From: Aphrophora alni
Taxonomy: Eukaryota; Arthropoda; Insecta; Hemiptera; Aphrophoridae
DNA: 64,000 nucleotides
Direction of reading: 5' to 3'
Assembly (NCBI GenBank): GCA_963513935.1
Contig: OY740770.1
Coordinates: 93,280,511-93,344,510, forward strand
Position 1 is the first letter of the stretch, and the number at the start of each line of letters is the position of its first letter. Shown here piece after piece: positions 22,621 to 33,929 of this stretch. A program made the translations under genes and the position numbers. The notes under the pieces were generated by a model that saw nothing but the letters and a program-made list of their open reading frames with translations, was not told the DNA's origin and did no database searches.

Positions 22621-24694
22621 AAAAAAAACATGGAAGCTGGGACATTCCAACCCCTTGCCACCTTTTACGGAGAACAAGATTAGTTCTAATAACAATTTTG
22701 AAAAAATTTTAATTTATCATTCAACAATTTTTTAAAAATCACCAATATCAAAAGGTTATAACATCATCATTTAAATTTCAAAAGCATATTACATAAATCT
22801 CAAAAATATCATAAATTTCAAAAATGGTACATTCAACATAGACAGAAATCATTTCTCAACATGTTTTCAACAAACATAATATTGTTCATGATACATCAAA
22901 CTACAGAAATCAAAAGTCAAGTAAAAATCATATTACAGAATGTGATACAAAAATATGATAGAAGTATGGTATTCATGACATAACCAATATGGATTTTTTA
23001 AAATGAATCAAGTAACACATCATATTACAAGGTATACAGCATAAAATCATTTTCAATGTGTAAACTAGACATAACAGACAATATTAAAACATATAACATG
23101 TGAACAACAAATAGATAGTTATCAAATCATATCATAATGCAAATGATATTTAAAAGCACAAATTTGACATCGTATAATTCATCATCAAAACATAATCAAA
23201 TGTGCATAACGTAGCATCATTGTTAATTCATTATTATTTTACAACAGCAGAAGATTGTATAACATAGTACATGTGAACAACAGAAATAAATCATCAAATC
23301 ATAGACAAACAAACTTTTGTAAATTTTCATATCATAAAATCAACATCACATATCAACATCATTTCAAAATACATCATTAAACTTGTTCATCAACACAATC
23401 AATTATTATTATTTCAAATCATCATCTTTTATGATTCACTTCTTCATCATTACAATTTTTTATTATTAACTCTTTCATGATTACTAAGTCATCTTTATTC
23501 ATTACAAACATTGCATCTTCAAAATCAAAATCATCTATCTTTATTATTATTACATCTTTTAAAAATCAAAATCATCTATCTTTTATTATTATTACATGTT
23601 AACAAATTTATGAAACATATCACATTATAAGAAATTTTTTAAAACATACAAACATATTTATTTTATGGCTAAAAAGAAGATTTCTTTTCCAATCAAAAAA
23701 CCCATCCCTCAAATTCATAATTGAGAATTCATATTTCCCTATCATTTTTATCTCTTAATCAAATCATTTTATTATTATTATTTGCCTAGGATTTCAGGAA
23801 TCTATCTCAACTTCATCTCTAACAGTTATTTGGTACATTGCCTACTTTCATTTTAAAGAAAAAAATTTTTTAATAAATCAGTTCACCAATAAGACTCTCT
23901 TGTCTTATAAAAAAAATCATCAACCTCGTAGAATGAGAGTATTCCCTTTGGAATCTCTAAAAATTACCATCAAGGATTAGCGTCCATTTTGGAACCCCTA
24001 ATCAAATATATCATCGCAGCAAAATCGTAGAAAAACTCGTAGAACATCATTTAAAGATCTAGCGTCACATTGGAACCCCTAGTCTATTATTTATCGTCGA
24101 ACCTCATCGCAGAACATCATCAACTGACCCCCTCAAAAACCTCATTACTCTTACTGATTTATTAAAACAACTACATATTATTATTTATTAACATTTCCTA
24201 TTACCAAATACTAAATCACAATCCAAACTATTTATTATCTTCCTGAAATCATCCTCCTTACTAAAAGTTTCATTAACATCATCTCAACATCTCCTCCTAA
24301 AAATTATTTATTATTCACTTTCTTTAAAAATCTACATCATCTATTTATTAATATTCATAAAAGTTTCATCAAAAACATCTCATTCTATTTAAAATATAAT
24401 CACCACTGAATTATTTATTATTATTATTTAGCCATTTGTAAATCCTGTATTATTATTATAAAGTGTTTAAAGTTATATCTATGACTTTACCATTGTTCAC
24501 CTAAGCTCTTCTGCTGAACTTTATCTACATTATTATTATCAAAAATCAAATCAAGTATCCCAATCATTATCATTTATTTATTTACTTCTTATTTATCTAA
24601 TGTATATAAAAAATTATCAACCCAACCTAACCGTCTGAAATGTACGAACCTAGCCTATACTGTCTTTATTGTTTTTAACCCTTAAAAATACGTG

Positions 24695-24840
24695 ATGGTT
24701 ATTTGTTACCAACAAACAGATGTCACCGCAGTGATACATGAAGGTTATTTGACACCAACAAACAAAAAAACTCCTACTTAATTTAGCGAAGGTTCTTTGA
24801 TACCAACAAACAGAAATCACCGTATTGGTACATAGAGTTT
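24695..24840. repeat. Tandem repeat, about 47-bp unit, 3 copies
   Basis: Units centre on GGTTATTTG(T/A)(T/C)ACCAACAAACA at about 24696, 24742 and 24789, diverged. Part of the LTR-element interior. Confidence 0.65.
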
Positions 24841-25379
24841 TTTGGTGCTTCGTCGAACTATGATCGTTACAGCTACGCCCTGGTAATTAGTAATTTGAAT
24901 GGAATGTTCCATCCAAATTGTTCATTAACTTCTCCTATGTGCACAAGGCAACATACCATCATTTTCTACATCCATTACGAGTAGTAATTAATCGGACAAG
25001 TCCTCATAGTTTGTTGTAATGGATGTTTTTTCTTAAAACTAAGTTTTTTAGCATTTTTAGTGCTCATACTCACAATCATTCTTCATCATTCATCACCATT
25101 AAGTTTATTTTTATTAATCATATCTTATTATATGTCAGATGTAAATTATGTTTATTATTATATAAATCTTATTTTTATTTGGAGTAGTCTTGTCTTCTAT
25201 CCACTTTTCAACTCGGTTTAATTTAAAAAATTTTATTCTGAAGTTATGTATCATCTAATCATCAATTTAAAGTTTCTTCTGATTATATCGCTAAAAGGTT
25301 TATTTGTTATTGAATATTTATAAATTAAGTTGAAATATAGATATCAAAATTCTAAAATTTATTGATTTTCTAAAGTATA

Positions 25380-25750
25380 TACTTTATAAATCATGTTTCA
25401 CCTATTTAAATTTGCGTATTTGGTCTTCCCTCAAATACTAATTCTAAGTTTGGCCTAAACGGGTTTTAAAGCTCTATCGTTAAATTATATTATACTTATT
25501 TAAGTTTCGTATTTGTTTGTGAACAAATATCAATTTCCAACACTGGTCTAAATGGGTTTTAAGCCTATCTTTAAATTAAATTTTATTTATTCAAGTTTCA
25601 TATTTGTTTCTTTACAAATATTAATTTCTAAAACTGGCCTAAACGGGTTTTAAGCCTATCTTCAATTCAATTTTTTATTTATTCAAGTGTCATATTTGTT
25701 TCTTTACAAATATTAATTTCTAAAACTGGCCTAAACGGGTTTTAAAGCTT
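25380..25750. repeat. Tandem repeat, about 92-bp unit, nearly 4 copies
   Basis: GGCCTAAACGGGTTTTAA-type motifs recur at 25452, 25545, 25636 and 25728 (spacing 93, 91, 92). Between them lie CATATTTGTTTCTTTACAAA-type segments. The two right-hand units are nearly the same. Confidence 0.8.
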
Positions 25751-26431
25751 ATAATCAATATTAATCTTAATTGTGTTTTACATTTAAACATATTACCATT
25801 TATTATTATTTTAATTTATTTTAGTTGAAATTTTAAAAATTTGTTTTAATTTTATCCATCAATATCTAATATTTAACCACTTGAACCATTCTCTACCATT
25901 TCTATGTCATTCTGATCATACTAATAAACACTTATGTCACTACAGAATTCACCTCCCTTTGGTCAAAATGAGTTTGAATATTCAGTACCTACTTGGTTCA
26001 GTAAGAACCCCACAATGACCTTAGGTTAATGAACCCCTGTGACACTGTTTTCCGAAGTTCTTTTTTGGTTCACTTATAATTTTATTTCAACCCATTAATA
26101 TTAATCACCCCCTCAAAACATCGTACATTTTAAAATTATTTAATTTTATGAATTTGGTAAATATGTCCTTCAGGATGCACCTTCCATTGGGATGGTGAAT
26201 ATTTACTCTAGGTTGCTCCTCCTAATTTAGCCTAAACTGTCCTCGTTTTAGTTAATATAACATTTTATTATCATAATTTAGTCTATTTATCTCAGGTTAT
26301 ATATTATTTATTTAGAAATCTATCTAGATTCTACTTTTTATTTAAAAACAACTTAATTCAAATTCACATTAAAATTTATTACATCTGCACATCCATTTAT
26401 GATTAATTACGTTACTGTCCTGTCTGTTACA

Positions 26432-27658
26432 TTATATTACTTTATTTTTAATTTTACTGTCTTCCTGATCAGTATTTCTTTTCTTTTTATGGTTTACACC
26501 CAATCTAAACACTTTTTCCGACATTAACTTTTTCTTATGGTTCTGGCCTAGTCTAACAACTTTGCTAACACTAAATTTCATCTTGTATTCCTGCCGTAAC
26601 CTATAAGTCCACTTTCTAAAATACTGTTCATAATTTACCCCCTCTATGCTCCTAATTTCTTTAACTATCTCCGTAGAATCAACTAATGTCTTTATATATA
26701 GTTCCCCATAACACCCTTGTAGCCTAATTTTATCTTTATTAAAACTTTCTTTTTCAATGATACACTTATTTTCATGATCCTGTATTCTAAATTCATTCCT
26801 AATCTTTTTAATAAAAACTTCCTCATAACCCATTATCATATAATTACATCGTTTCTTTATTTTAAAATCTACCTGTACTTCCATGTTATTAAAATTATTG
26901 TTTACCAATTTCTTAACCTCAATTACATTGTCTATGCTATTTATCTCAACATAGCCTAACTTACTCACATCAATATCTGTTTTCAATGAACTATCTTCTA
27001 CTAGAACACTAACATCATTTTCTTTCTTTAACCCTAGTGTAGGCTCAACGTCATAATTACTGTTTTGTTTTAAAATGTGAATTTCTTTGGATAAATTACA
27101 ATTTATATGGTCTATTACTACAACTTGTTCATTACTAATTTCATTCTTAACGTCTTTGTTAAATTTATTACTTACTGTGTCAAATTTCTTAACTAAATTT
27201 TCAAAGCCTATTCTTCTCTCAACTATCATTTGTTCAAATTTACAATTAAGGTTTTCTAATCTATCATTTATTTCAACCTTATTTGAATTTATATCTTCTT
27301 TTAATTGTCTAAAATTAACCTCACATTTCTCAGATTGATTATTCATAGCTACCTTCATTTCTTTAAAATTATTTTCAAATTTTTCAAATTTATTGTCACT
27401 ATCCAATTTATTTAATTTCATATCGTCTCTTATTTGTTCTCTTAATTGTATAAAATTATTTTCAGATTTATCAAATTTATTGTCAAATTTACAAAATTTA
27501 TTATTTAAGTATTTCACTAAATCATCGAAATGTTTAAACTTATCTTCATCACTAGGAGAGCTAACCTGTTCTAAAATTTTTGTTTCTGCCATGCTTTCTG
27601 ACTCAGTAAAGCTAACTCCTAAACCGGATTCGTCTAAATTATTTTCATCTGTTTCCAT
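26432..27658 (-). CDS. Gag-like coiled-coil protein of the LTR element, 408 aa
   Basis: The ATG at 27658 lies 167 bases inside the right LTR, the normal gag position. Residues 1-40 are acidic (METDENNLDESGLG). About 45-200 is a long heptad-rich coiled coil with internal repeats (KFDKSENNF, KFEKFENNF, KCEVNFRQL). The C-terminus is strongly basic with a duplicated motif (VVRLGQNHKKK, VFRLGVNHKKK). No CCHC zinc knuckle and no protease motif is visible. It may form particles or bind the element RNA, with the basic repeats taking the nucleic-acid role. I do not recognise the family. The intact frame in an element with identical LTRs fits a functional protein. Function is inferred from position and composition only. 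Confidence 0.65.
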   Translation of the reverse strand: METDENNLDESGLGVSFTESESMAETKILEQVSSPSDEDKFKHFDDLVKYLNNKFCKFDNKFDKSENNFIQLREQIRDDMKLNKLDSDNKFEKFENNFKEMKVAMNNQSEKCEVNFRQLKEDINSNKVEINDRLENLNCKFEQMIVERRIGFENLVKKFDTVSNKFNKDVKNEISNEQVVVIDHINCNLSKEIHILKQNSNYDVEPTLGLKKENDVSVLVEDSSLKTDIDVSKLGYVEINSIDNVIEVKKLVNNNFNNMEVQVDFKIKKRCNYMIMGYEEVFIKKIRNEFRIQDHENKCIIEKESFNKDKIRLQGCYGELYIKTLVDSTEIVKEIRSIEGVNYEQYFRKWTYRLRQEYKMKFSVSKVVRLGQNHKKKLMSEKVFRLGVNHKKKRNTDQEDSKIKNKVI

Positions 27659-27804
27659 CTTAAATTGTATTAATTATAAATTCTCAATTATGATATTTTT
27701 ATATTCTCCAATTATCTCTTTATGTAAATTTACTTTAATTTTCATTTTAGAAATGTGTATAACCCTGTACCACGCTATAATCCTAACTGCTTTTTCGAAA
27801 TGAT

Positions 27805-27822
27805 AAGTAGAATCGGGCGCCA
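27805..27822 (-). other. Primer-binding-like site
   Basis: TGGCGCCCGATTCTACTT follows the 5' LTR after two bases. The first ten bases match a tRNA-Lys primer-binding site; the rest does not, so the primer tRNA is uncertain. Confidence 0.5.
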
Positions 27823-27824
27823 TG

Positions 27825-28647
27825 TATAAGTGGAGTGAAGTTAACTTGTGTATTTATTCACTAACATCAATTACTTTAAAACAAAATTTAGATTATTTAT
27901 AGTTGTAAGTCTGCGTTCTTACAACTTCATTACTATTTACCTGAAGGGTAGGGTATCAAATTCATTTGTACTAGCAGCTATTCATACAACGTGGCACAGG
28001 TCAACACAAATTATCTTAGCCAGACATAGTTAAAACAAGAAACCTTCCCTTTATTATATTACTCAAAAACAAAGACATTATTATTCAAACAAAGACATCA
28101 TTAGCATACAATTATGTGAAATATAGAAAATATACATGTGCAAGTTATTGTTCAAAATCAAAGTTCTTAAAATGTTCCCAAATTAAATCGTTGAAATTAT
28201 TTTCTCAAGTATTTTACACTTTACTCACGAGTAACCATTGTCCATAACTTTGAGTCCTTCTAACTTCATTATTAACGGAGATTTTCCATCTTGGACTGAA
28301 AACGAGTCTGTCCAGCCAACTTCTATTACGACTATATCGTGCAGGATCCTGACAAAGACTGAGAAAACCACGTTTCCTCCAGACGCTCGGCAAGCTAACG
28401 CTCAGGCTCATGGGAAGTTTCTCCAGGGTTCAACTTCCTTTATTCATGTCTGTTAATTTTTATCGGCGCGCACATTTCGAAATTTAAACTTTCAATATTA
28501 TTTTGTGACATTGTTTAAGAACACTTTACACTTTCTATTTATATATAATAATTATTCTGAATATTATTACTACATTAATATTACTTGTACTTTATTTAAA
28601 CTTAATATTTATTATTTATTTTGGTTGGAAGATGTCCCATGCTTACA
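27825..28647 (-). repeat. 5' LTR (right copy), 823 bp
   Basis: Partner of 21748-22570. It would carry the promoter of the element, which points in the same direction as JMJD6 and begins about 780 bp downstream of the JMJD6 stop codon. Confidence 0.9.
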
Positions 28648-28929
28648 CCATCAACAATTATATATCTTTTAAGGCAGTTTAAAATTTTCAAAAGTTTAAT
28701 TTTTACTTGTGACATGTTGATTAATTTTGCTTCTCAAAAATTAATATAAGAGGGCTTTTTCTGAAATAATTGACTTCTGTGATTCTAAATAAAAATCATA
28801 CTTATTACATATTTAATAGGAATAATGTCCAAAATTAAGTTTGTTTTGTTTGCCACAACATGTAAAATACCTTCATAAATAAACATGCTGGGTAATGTCA
28901 TAATTTTTAATAACTGAAATGCATTATGG
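28648..28929. other. Short interval between LTR element and LINE relic
   Basis: No gene seen. It would lie in the 3' flank or 3' UTR of JMJD6. Confidence 0.35.
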
Positions 28930-29385
28930 CATGAATATAGCCTTTACAATTTCAGAATATTTCTGGTAGCTTATTTTTGGATTTTGAAAAACCTTGAGAA
29001 CAATTCCACAATTTAAAAATGGACACGAGGGCAGAGTAGATTGATTTCATTGTTGATAAGTCACAAATCTTAGTCAGTCTACTAAGGGCATAAATGCCTA
29101 ATGTTGCCCTGTTAATTACCGAATCCATATGTAAATTCCAATCCAGCTTTCTGTCAATTTTGACTTGGGCACTCCAAGTCACAAATGGATACTGTGCCCA
29201 TTCTACCTCGGTTATGCCATTACCATTCAATAGGATACTGCCACCATTAAGATATTTACTCCCTCTACCACAAAAGTTTACAAATTGAGTTTTACTGGTA
29301 TTAAACTTAAGTCCTAAATTATAAAACTATTTAGCAATGAAACTAATTTCTTGATTCGTAACTCTTTCAATATTTTAAGTACCAT
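28930..29385 (-). pseudogene. LINE reverse transcriptase C-terminal fragment
   Basis: The minus strand reads LGLKFNTSKTQFVNFCGRG, then VKIDRKLDWNLHMDSV and YALSRLTKICDLSTMKSIYS. This is the thumb region of a Jockey/CR1-type reverse transcriptase (the LNxxKT and FLGVxID...W...HI positions). A slightly degraded piece, it starts only about 40 bp beyond the JMJD6 stop codon, on the same strand. Confidence 0.75.
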
Positions 29386-29424
29386 TCCTTAGTCTATAGA
29401 ATTTCAAACTTTTAACATAAAGAA

Positions 29425-29601
29425 TTACCTTTTCTTTCGAGCAGACAAAGATTCTTGCCCACTGTCTGAATCAGTTGAAACAGAAGAATCACTAGAATCA
29501 CTGGAACTTGAACTGGAACAACTAGAGCTATCACTGGCAACTCCAGTATCTTGATTCACATCCACACTATCGGCTAATGCAGCTAACTCTGGCTCTTTAT
29601 C
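29425..29601 (-). CDS. JMJD6: JMJD6 last coding exon (Ser-rich tail)
   Basis: After the acceptor TGATTAG it encodes DKEPELAALADSVDVNQDTG, then VASDSSSCSSSSSSDSSDSS and a basic end (ARKKR) before TAA at 29427-29425. Human JMJD6 has the same order: PELAVLADSVD, a poly-Ser tract and a basic segment. The poly-Ser region is linked in mammals to nuclear or nucleolar localisation and phosphorylation. The sequence AAAAG|GTAATT at the stop also resembles a splice donor, so an alternative downstream exon cannot be excluded; the product already ends close to the family's usual C-terminus. Within about 40 bp the 3' flank becomes a LINE fragment, and an LTR follows about 780 bp downstream. Confidence 0.9.
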   Translation of the reverse strand, partial: DKEPELAALADSVDVNQDTGVASDSSSCSSSSSSDSSDSSVSTDSDSGQESLSARKKR

Positions 29602-30086
29602 CTAATCACAAATTAACCCAACATGAATTCAATAACACAGACAACAAAAAGAATGAAATATAAATTTTGCACAAAAGAATCCAATATAAAAGGTTTTAAA
29701 ACACAAATTAAAATTAGGACAAAGAGAATAAAATTTACTCAATTCATTTAATGTCCCTAACACAGATACTGCTTTAAATAAAACTACCTGCTCTGCTACT
29801 ACATTTTGTTCAACATCCTAGCATATAAAGTATTCTATTTAAAATGAATGATGTTGAAGTATTGTTACCAGGCGATTTGTTTTTATAAAGAATTAAGAAT
29901 TATTGGAACCAGATTGGTAACATGTTTAAAAATGAAGGAAACAATTTCTAAACAGTGCTGAAATTTATTAACCCGTAAAAAAAAATTGACCATTCACAAA
30001 GTAAATATCAGCCAACAATTAACCAATTAACAAATACTTATTAATAAACAAGTTTTTCTTTAAAAAAAAAAAAAAAATTACATGCC
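29602..30086. other. JMJD6 intron sequence, no element recognised
   Basis: AT-rich intronic sequence between the last exon and the TTAA MITE. Nothing else was seen. Confidence 0.5.
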
Positions 30087-30090
30087 CTTA

Positions 30091-30854
30091 ACCCATTGCG
30101 GATCAAAGACGTGGCGTTCACGTCCCGCACACATGTGGACTGATAGCTCAACGACGTGACGTTGACGTATTGTTTTCAATGCGTCATCTAAGGTCAATGT
30201 TTGCTGTTAAAATGCACTCAGATGTGTCGAGCGCTTATCAGTTTGTTGTCCGCTTATCTTATCTCTGTGACAGTTCCTTCATAACATTTCTCTGTTTCGA
30301 ACAATAACAATAATTTATTTGTTTGAGACTAGTTAGGGGAGTTCAGTCTTTGCGTTCGGTCATGTTATTTTTCGTTCGTGTAAATATTAGTGAAATGGCG
30401 GATAATTTACGATCGTCTGAATTAGATCGAATACTATTGCGTAGGTGTGACATTATTCAAGTGACAGTTTTTTTTAATTTTTTTTTTTTTTTTTAAATTT
30501 ATTTATTTTTTTATATTTTATTTTAGTTTTTTTTTATTTATTTATTTATTTTTTCCTTCTAGAAGTAATTATTTATTGTGAAATACATTTGATCCAGCTA
30601 ACATCAATCAGCTAGTACACGCAAAAAAACGTAAGTAAAATATTATGTATGTAACATTAGTTTTTATATATTTTGCAGTATAATATAATTATGTTGTAGT
30701 CTAATATGGTCTGTGTTATGTTTATGTAACGTACATAACAACAAAACATGTAGAATTTGCGAGCGAACGAGGTCGGCCGGTGCCGCGCCGTTTTGTGGAA
30801 TTAACTCGTACCGTTAGGCCCGGGCGGGCGCTAAGCTTCGCGATCCGCAATGGG
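30091..30854. mobile_element. TTAA-flanked MITE (piggyBac-like), 764 bp
   Basis: Perfect 13-bp inverted ends CCCATTGCGGATC (30091) and GATCCGCAATGGG (ending 30854) are flanked by TTAA on both sides (30087-30090 and 30855-30858). TTAA duplication with CCC/GGG ends is the mark of piggyBac-type elements. The interior has no transposase. Its ends are GC-rich (GACGTGGCGTTCACGTCCCG on the left, CCCGGGCGGGCG on the right), unlike the surrounding intron. It belongs to a different family from the longer TTAA elements below. Confidence 0.85.
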
Positions 30855-30858
30855 TTAA

Positions 30859-32475
30859 TAAAAGTTACAATTACTTTGATCTTCCCCCCCCCCCATACAA
30901 CTGTTACAAATGAAATTTTTAAAAATAATATAAATTTGTTTAAAAAAAAGAACTTAATTATTGACAATAAATTTAACTTCAAAGTGTATATTAATTCTAA
31001 CAAATTTTCATTATCAAATTGCTTATAAATTATTACAATTTTATTATTAAATTTCTTAAAACTAAGTTGATCAACTAATAATATATATATAAAAAAAAAA
31101 TTAGTTTATTATATAAAAGGAAAATTAAATTTTATTTTATTTTATTGACGTCAATATTTATTTTAATTTTGAAAAATAACCCCTTTGGGGTAGGCCGAAA
31201 TTTTGCATGCAGTTACATCCAAAAATTAGTTTAAGGTTTGTACATATTGTTCCACAAGGAATAGTCACCAAGATGAAGTCACTTTATTACACCATATTTT
31301 TATTATTAAGTTTTTGTTTAAGAAACACAGCTAAAGTTCTTTTTATTAACGTTCTTGTTTGCTGCGCAAAAAAAGTGACTTGTTAAAAGAAGTTTAGACA
31401 AACTTATACAGGTTCTTTAACAAGATTTTTTTATATGTAATGGAGTTAGTTTGAAATTAATTAAAAAAAAAAAAAAATATCACAATTACAAAATGTCTTG
31501 AAAAGATAATTACAAAATAAGTTTTTTTTTATTAATAAAGAAACTAATATAGCTCAGTCTTTGTCTGAGAGCAAGAACTGGTACAAATTGCAAGAAAATA
31601 GAAAATAAAAAATTTTAATTAAGAAGAAAGATTGACTAATTAATTCTTTGATTTTATGACTATTTTAAAGATTATAATTTGATTTTGTTAATTTTTAAAT
31701 GAAAAATGGTTACTCTACTTTTATAAGAAATTATGTTTTTCAAAAGAAATTACTGACAATTCAGAGAAAATTAATCATGATTAAACAATACATAACTGCA
31801 ATTAAAGTTAAAAGATATAGACATAATTAAATTAAAATGGTCAATTTTAATTCTGTTACCTGGAGTTGTGTTTCAAAAAGCTTACGAGCTTTTGGCGTCA
31901 AGGTAAATCATCGAGGAAGACCACTCAGCGAGTTTCGCAATATACACTAACGAGCCTTAATTGTACATGAGTAGTCTAAATTTTGAAAATGAATTTTAAA
32001 CAGAAGCCAAAGTAAATTTAATAAGAAGTTTTACATTATATTTCTATTGAGAAACGACTAGCCTGCGTTAGAGGTACGAACTGACTCATCTTAATCAAGA
32101 TTGACCGAGGTCAGAGTCTAATTGGCAGGTCGGCCGATATCGCTTTCAAAGCCATTCACCAGGTGGTAGCATTATACAGGGAAGGTTTACAAGGTATTTT
32201 AATTTAAACTGTCTTATTGGCAAGTAAGGTTTTACATAAGTTTTATTTTATATATCAGGCGTTACAGTATGATAATTCTCTTTTATAATGTGTACCATAT
32301 GATTTTCTGCCAGTTTTAACCATTTCATTACCACATCAACTACTCTTTCTCATAAATTAATATATGTCGTCAGCAATCCACAGAACAGTGATTAAAAGAA
32401 AACATTGTTTTCTAGTTACAAAATAAATTTATTTAAATATTCATTTTTTCTACAATTATTATATCCCATACTTAC
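30859..32475. other. JMJD6 intron sequence, no element recognised
   Basis: AT-rich, with a short TA tract at 31080 and poly-A runs. A more GC-balanced stretch at 31860-32180 has no ORF or motif I recognise. Confidence 0.45.
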
Positions 32476-32664
32476 TTTTAATCGACGATACCACTTGCGA
32501 GAGAGTTTAGGTCGACCTCTCAGTGTTTTATGCCAGACTACAGGGAAATTTGTACGACTACAAAAGTTTTGCGTAACTGCAATAGTGACATCTAAATTTA
32601 GTACAACGTGCCACCATCCGCCAGGAACAAATACTGTTTCTCCAGGACCTTGCAGGATTTCTAC
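32476..32664 (-). CDS. JMJD6: JMJD6 exon with distal iron-binding histidine
   Basis: Sixty-three codons from acceptor CAACAG (32665-32670) to donor AAA|GTAAGT (32475). It encodes [20 protein letters not shown], the cupin strand carrying the second iron-binding His (human His273), then [12 protein letters not shown] and [20 protein letters not shown]. These are nearly identical to vertebrate JMJD6 and complete the JmjC fold. The frame on the opposite strand at 32405-32671 is only a shadow of this exon. Confidence 0.95.
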
Positions 32665-32670
32665 CTGTTG

Positions 32671-33304
32671 ACAATTATTTCACAATAGGATGAGGAGCTG
32701 TCTTAAAAGATATACAAATTTTAAAAAGTTCTTAAAAAGTACCAACATTTGAAGAAAATAAAAACGGTAAAGCTTAAAGCTCTTACACAGAAGGACACAT
32801 ATTTCAAAAGATCCTTTCTTAAGCATGTATTTACGAGTACATTTAGAGTTTTCTGTTAATTGTAAAGAATACCTAATTATGAACACTCAACTAATAATAA
32901 AAACAATATCATTTAGCATATTTCTCACCAAACTACCACATAATATTTCATTCCTAGATTTTAAATTTCAGGTTATAATTTTTGAAGAGTAATATCCAAA
33001 ATGATAATTTTGTTATTTCATTTCGATCATGCTGATTAACAAACTTGTCAAAGATAACTGCCCATAAAAGAAAAACCTGTATACCAAATTTGATCAAAAG
33101 GTGCAAAATGTGTGATATTACATATATACAACAAAGATATACTGAATATAATTTGGTAAAACCTATACAGAGAATATAAATTTATAAGATAAATGTAGAC
33201 TTCACAGTCAGTCTCAGGACGAGTCAATTTGCTCAAGGCTTGGCTTGAATTAAAAAACCTGGGCTCGCACACCCTTAGTGTGAGTTTCATTATCTATCTC
33301 TGAG
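32671..33304. other. JMJD6 intron sequence, no element recognised
   Basis: No gene or clear repeat. Short minus-strand frames (32680-32886, 33048-33290) have no recognisable motif. Confidence 0.4.
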
Positions 33305-33730
33305 CAGTAAGCACACAGAATTGTACTAACCTTCCTGTTCTCAAGTTATTGTTGAAAGCAGCCATGACCTGTAAGAAACTGTGTATTGAAAAGGTTTGTT
33401 TCTCCACAACTCTTTCCCACCCATTCTCTTACCACTGATGTACAGACTCCTCTGTAATCATCATTCTACTCTGTCTGCCATGTCTGGTACAACCACAATG
33501 CACCCATTTCTTTGTTTTCCTCTTCCCACTCCTTTCTTAGGTAATTCTTAAGTAGTTCTTGTACAAGCAGGTTCACAGGAAGTGTTGGTTTATATGACAC
33601 TACTACTTGTGAATTCAGTCGCATCCTGTTCACCACATCTATCATAATCATTCTCTTCTTAAGATACTCCTGAATCATTTTCCTTAGATATGGTGAGATC
33701 TTAAGGCTTTAAGTTAGTGCAGAATACAGC
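33305..33730 (-). pseudogene. LINE C-terminal fragment (R1-like) in JMJD6 intron
   Basis: The minus-strand frame reads MIQEYLKKRMIMIDVV through GALWLYQTWQTE, then after a stop EWVGKSCGETNLFNTQFLTG, HGCFQQ and ILCAYC. The TWQxEW...QxLTGHGcFxxYL...CxYC pattern is the end of ORF2 in R1/I-type insect LINEs, after the RNase-H-like part. Stops mark it as a relic. Confidence 0.65.
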
Positions 33731-33929
33731 ACTAAAGTGCATTGTTGAAAGCTTTAAACATACCAAGAAGTAGAACTAAAGGGATCTGTTTTGTGCACCA
33801 AATTTCTTCAGAATAATGCTGATAACTGTGTTAACTGTTGAAAGTTCCTGACAAAAACGAAATTGTTTTTCCAAGAGATCACCCCCGGTTCAGAGTTGAG
33901 TTTCTTCTGTAGTAGACTCACTAGCGGTT

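Larger units (their letters stand above)
22621..26431 (-). other. Non-coding interior of the LTR element
   Basis: Downstream of the gag-like ORF on the element strand, 3.8 kb have no ORF resembling pol. The region is AT-rich with CAT/TTA-rich simple patterns and tandem blocks at 24695-24840 and 25380-25750, plus a repeated CTAGCGT/GATTAGCGT...TTGGAACCCC block at 23980-24090. It replaces the pol region expected of an autonomous element. Confidence 0.7.
21748..28647 (-). mobile_element. Non-autonomous LTR retrotransposon (LARD-like), young
   Basis: Two direct repeats of 823 bp (21748-22570 and 27825-28647), apparently identical, enclose 5.25 kb. Orientation is minus. A TGGCGCCCGATTC primer-binding-like site lies 2 nt after the right LTR, and a purine-rich GAAGGAGGGGG tract lies next to the left LTR. 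The flanks share ACCAT (21743-21747 and 28646-28650, overlapping the LTR end by up to two bases), a 4-5-bp target duplication. One gag-like ORF is present; no protease, RT, RNase H or integrase frame exists. It would need enzymes from another element. Identical LTRs imply a recent insertion. Confidence 0.85.

Noticed and set aside
24695..25750. Tandem arrays as a CRISPR-like array
   Set aside because: Unit sizes of 47 and 92 bp without unique spacers, within a eukaryotic retrotransposon.
27087..27803. Plus-strand frames opposite the gag-like ORF
   Set aside because: Shadows of the 408-codon minus-strand ORF; Ser/Leu-rich from complementing Lys/Glu/Asn codons.
27805..27822. Assignment of the primer-binding site to a specific tRNA
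   Set aside because: Only the first ten bases match the Lys-type site; the remainder does not fit a tRNA I can name with confidence.
32405..32671. Plus-strand frame of 88 codons
   Set aside because: It lies antisense to the JMJD6 exon 32476-32664 and has no own features.
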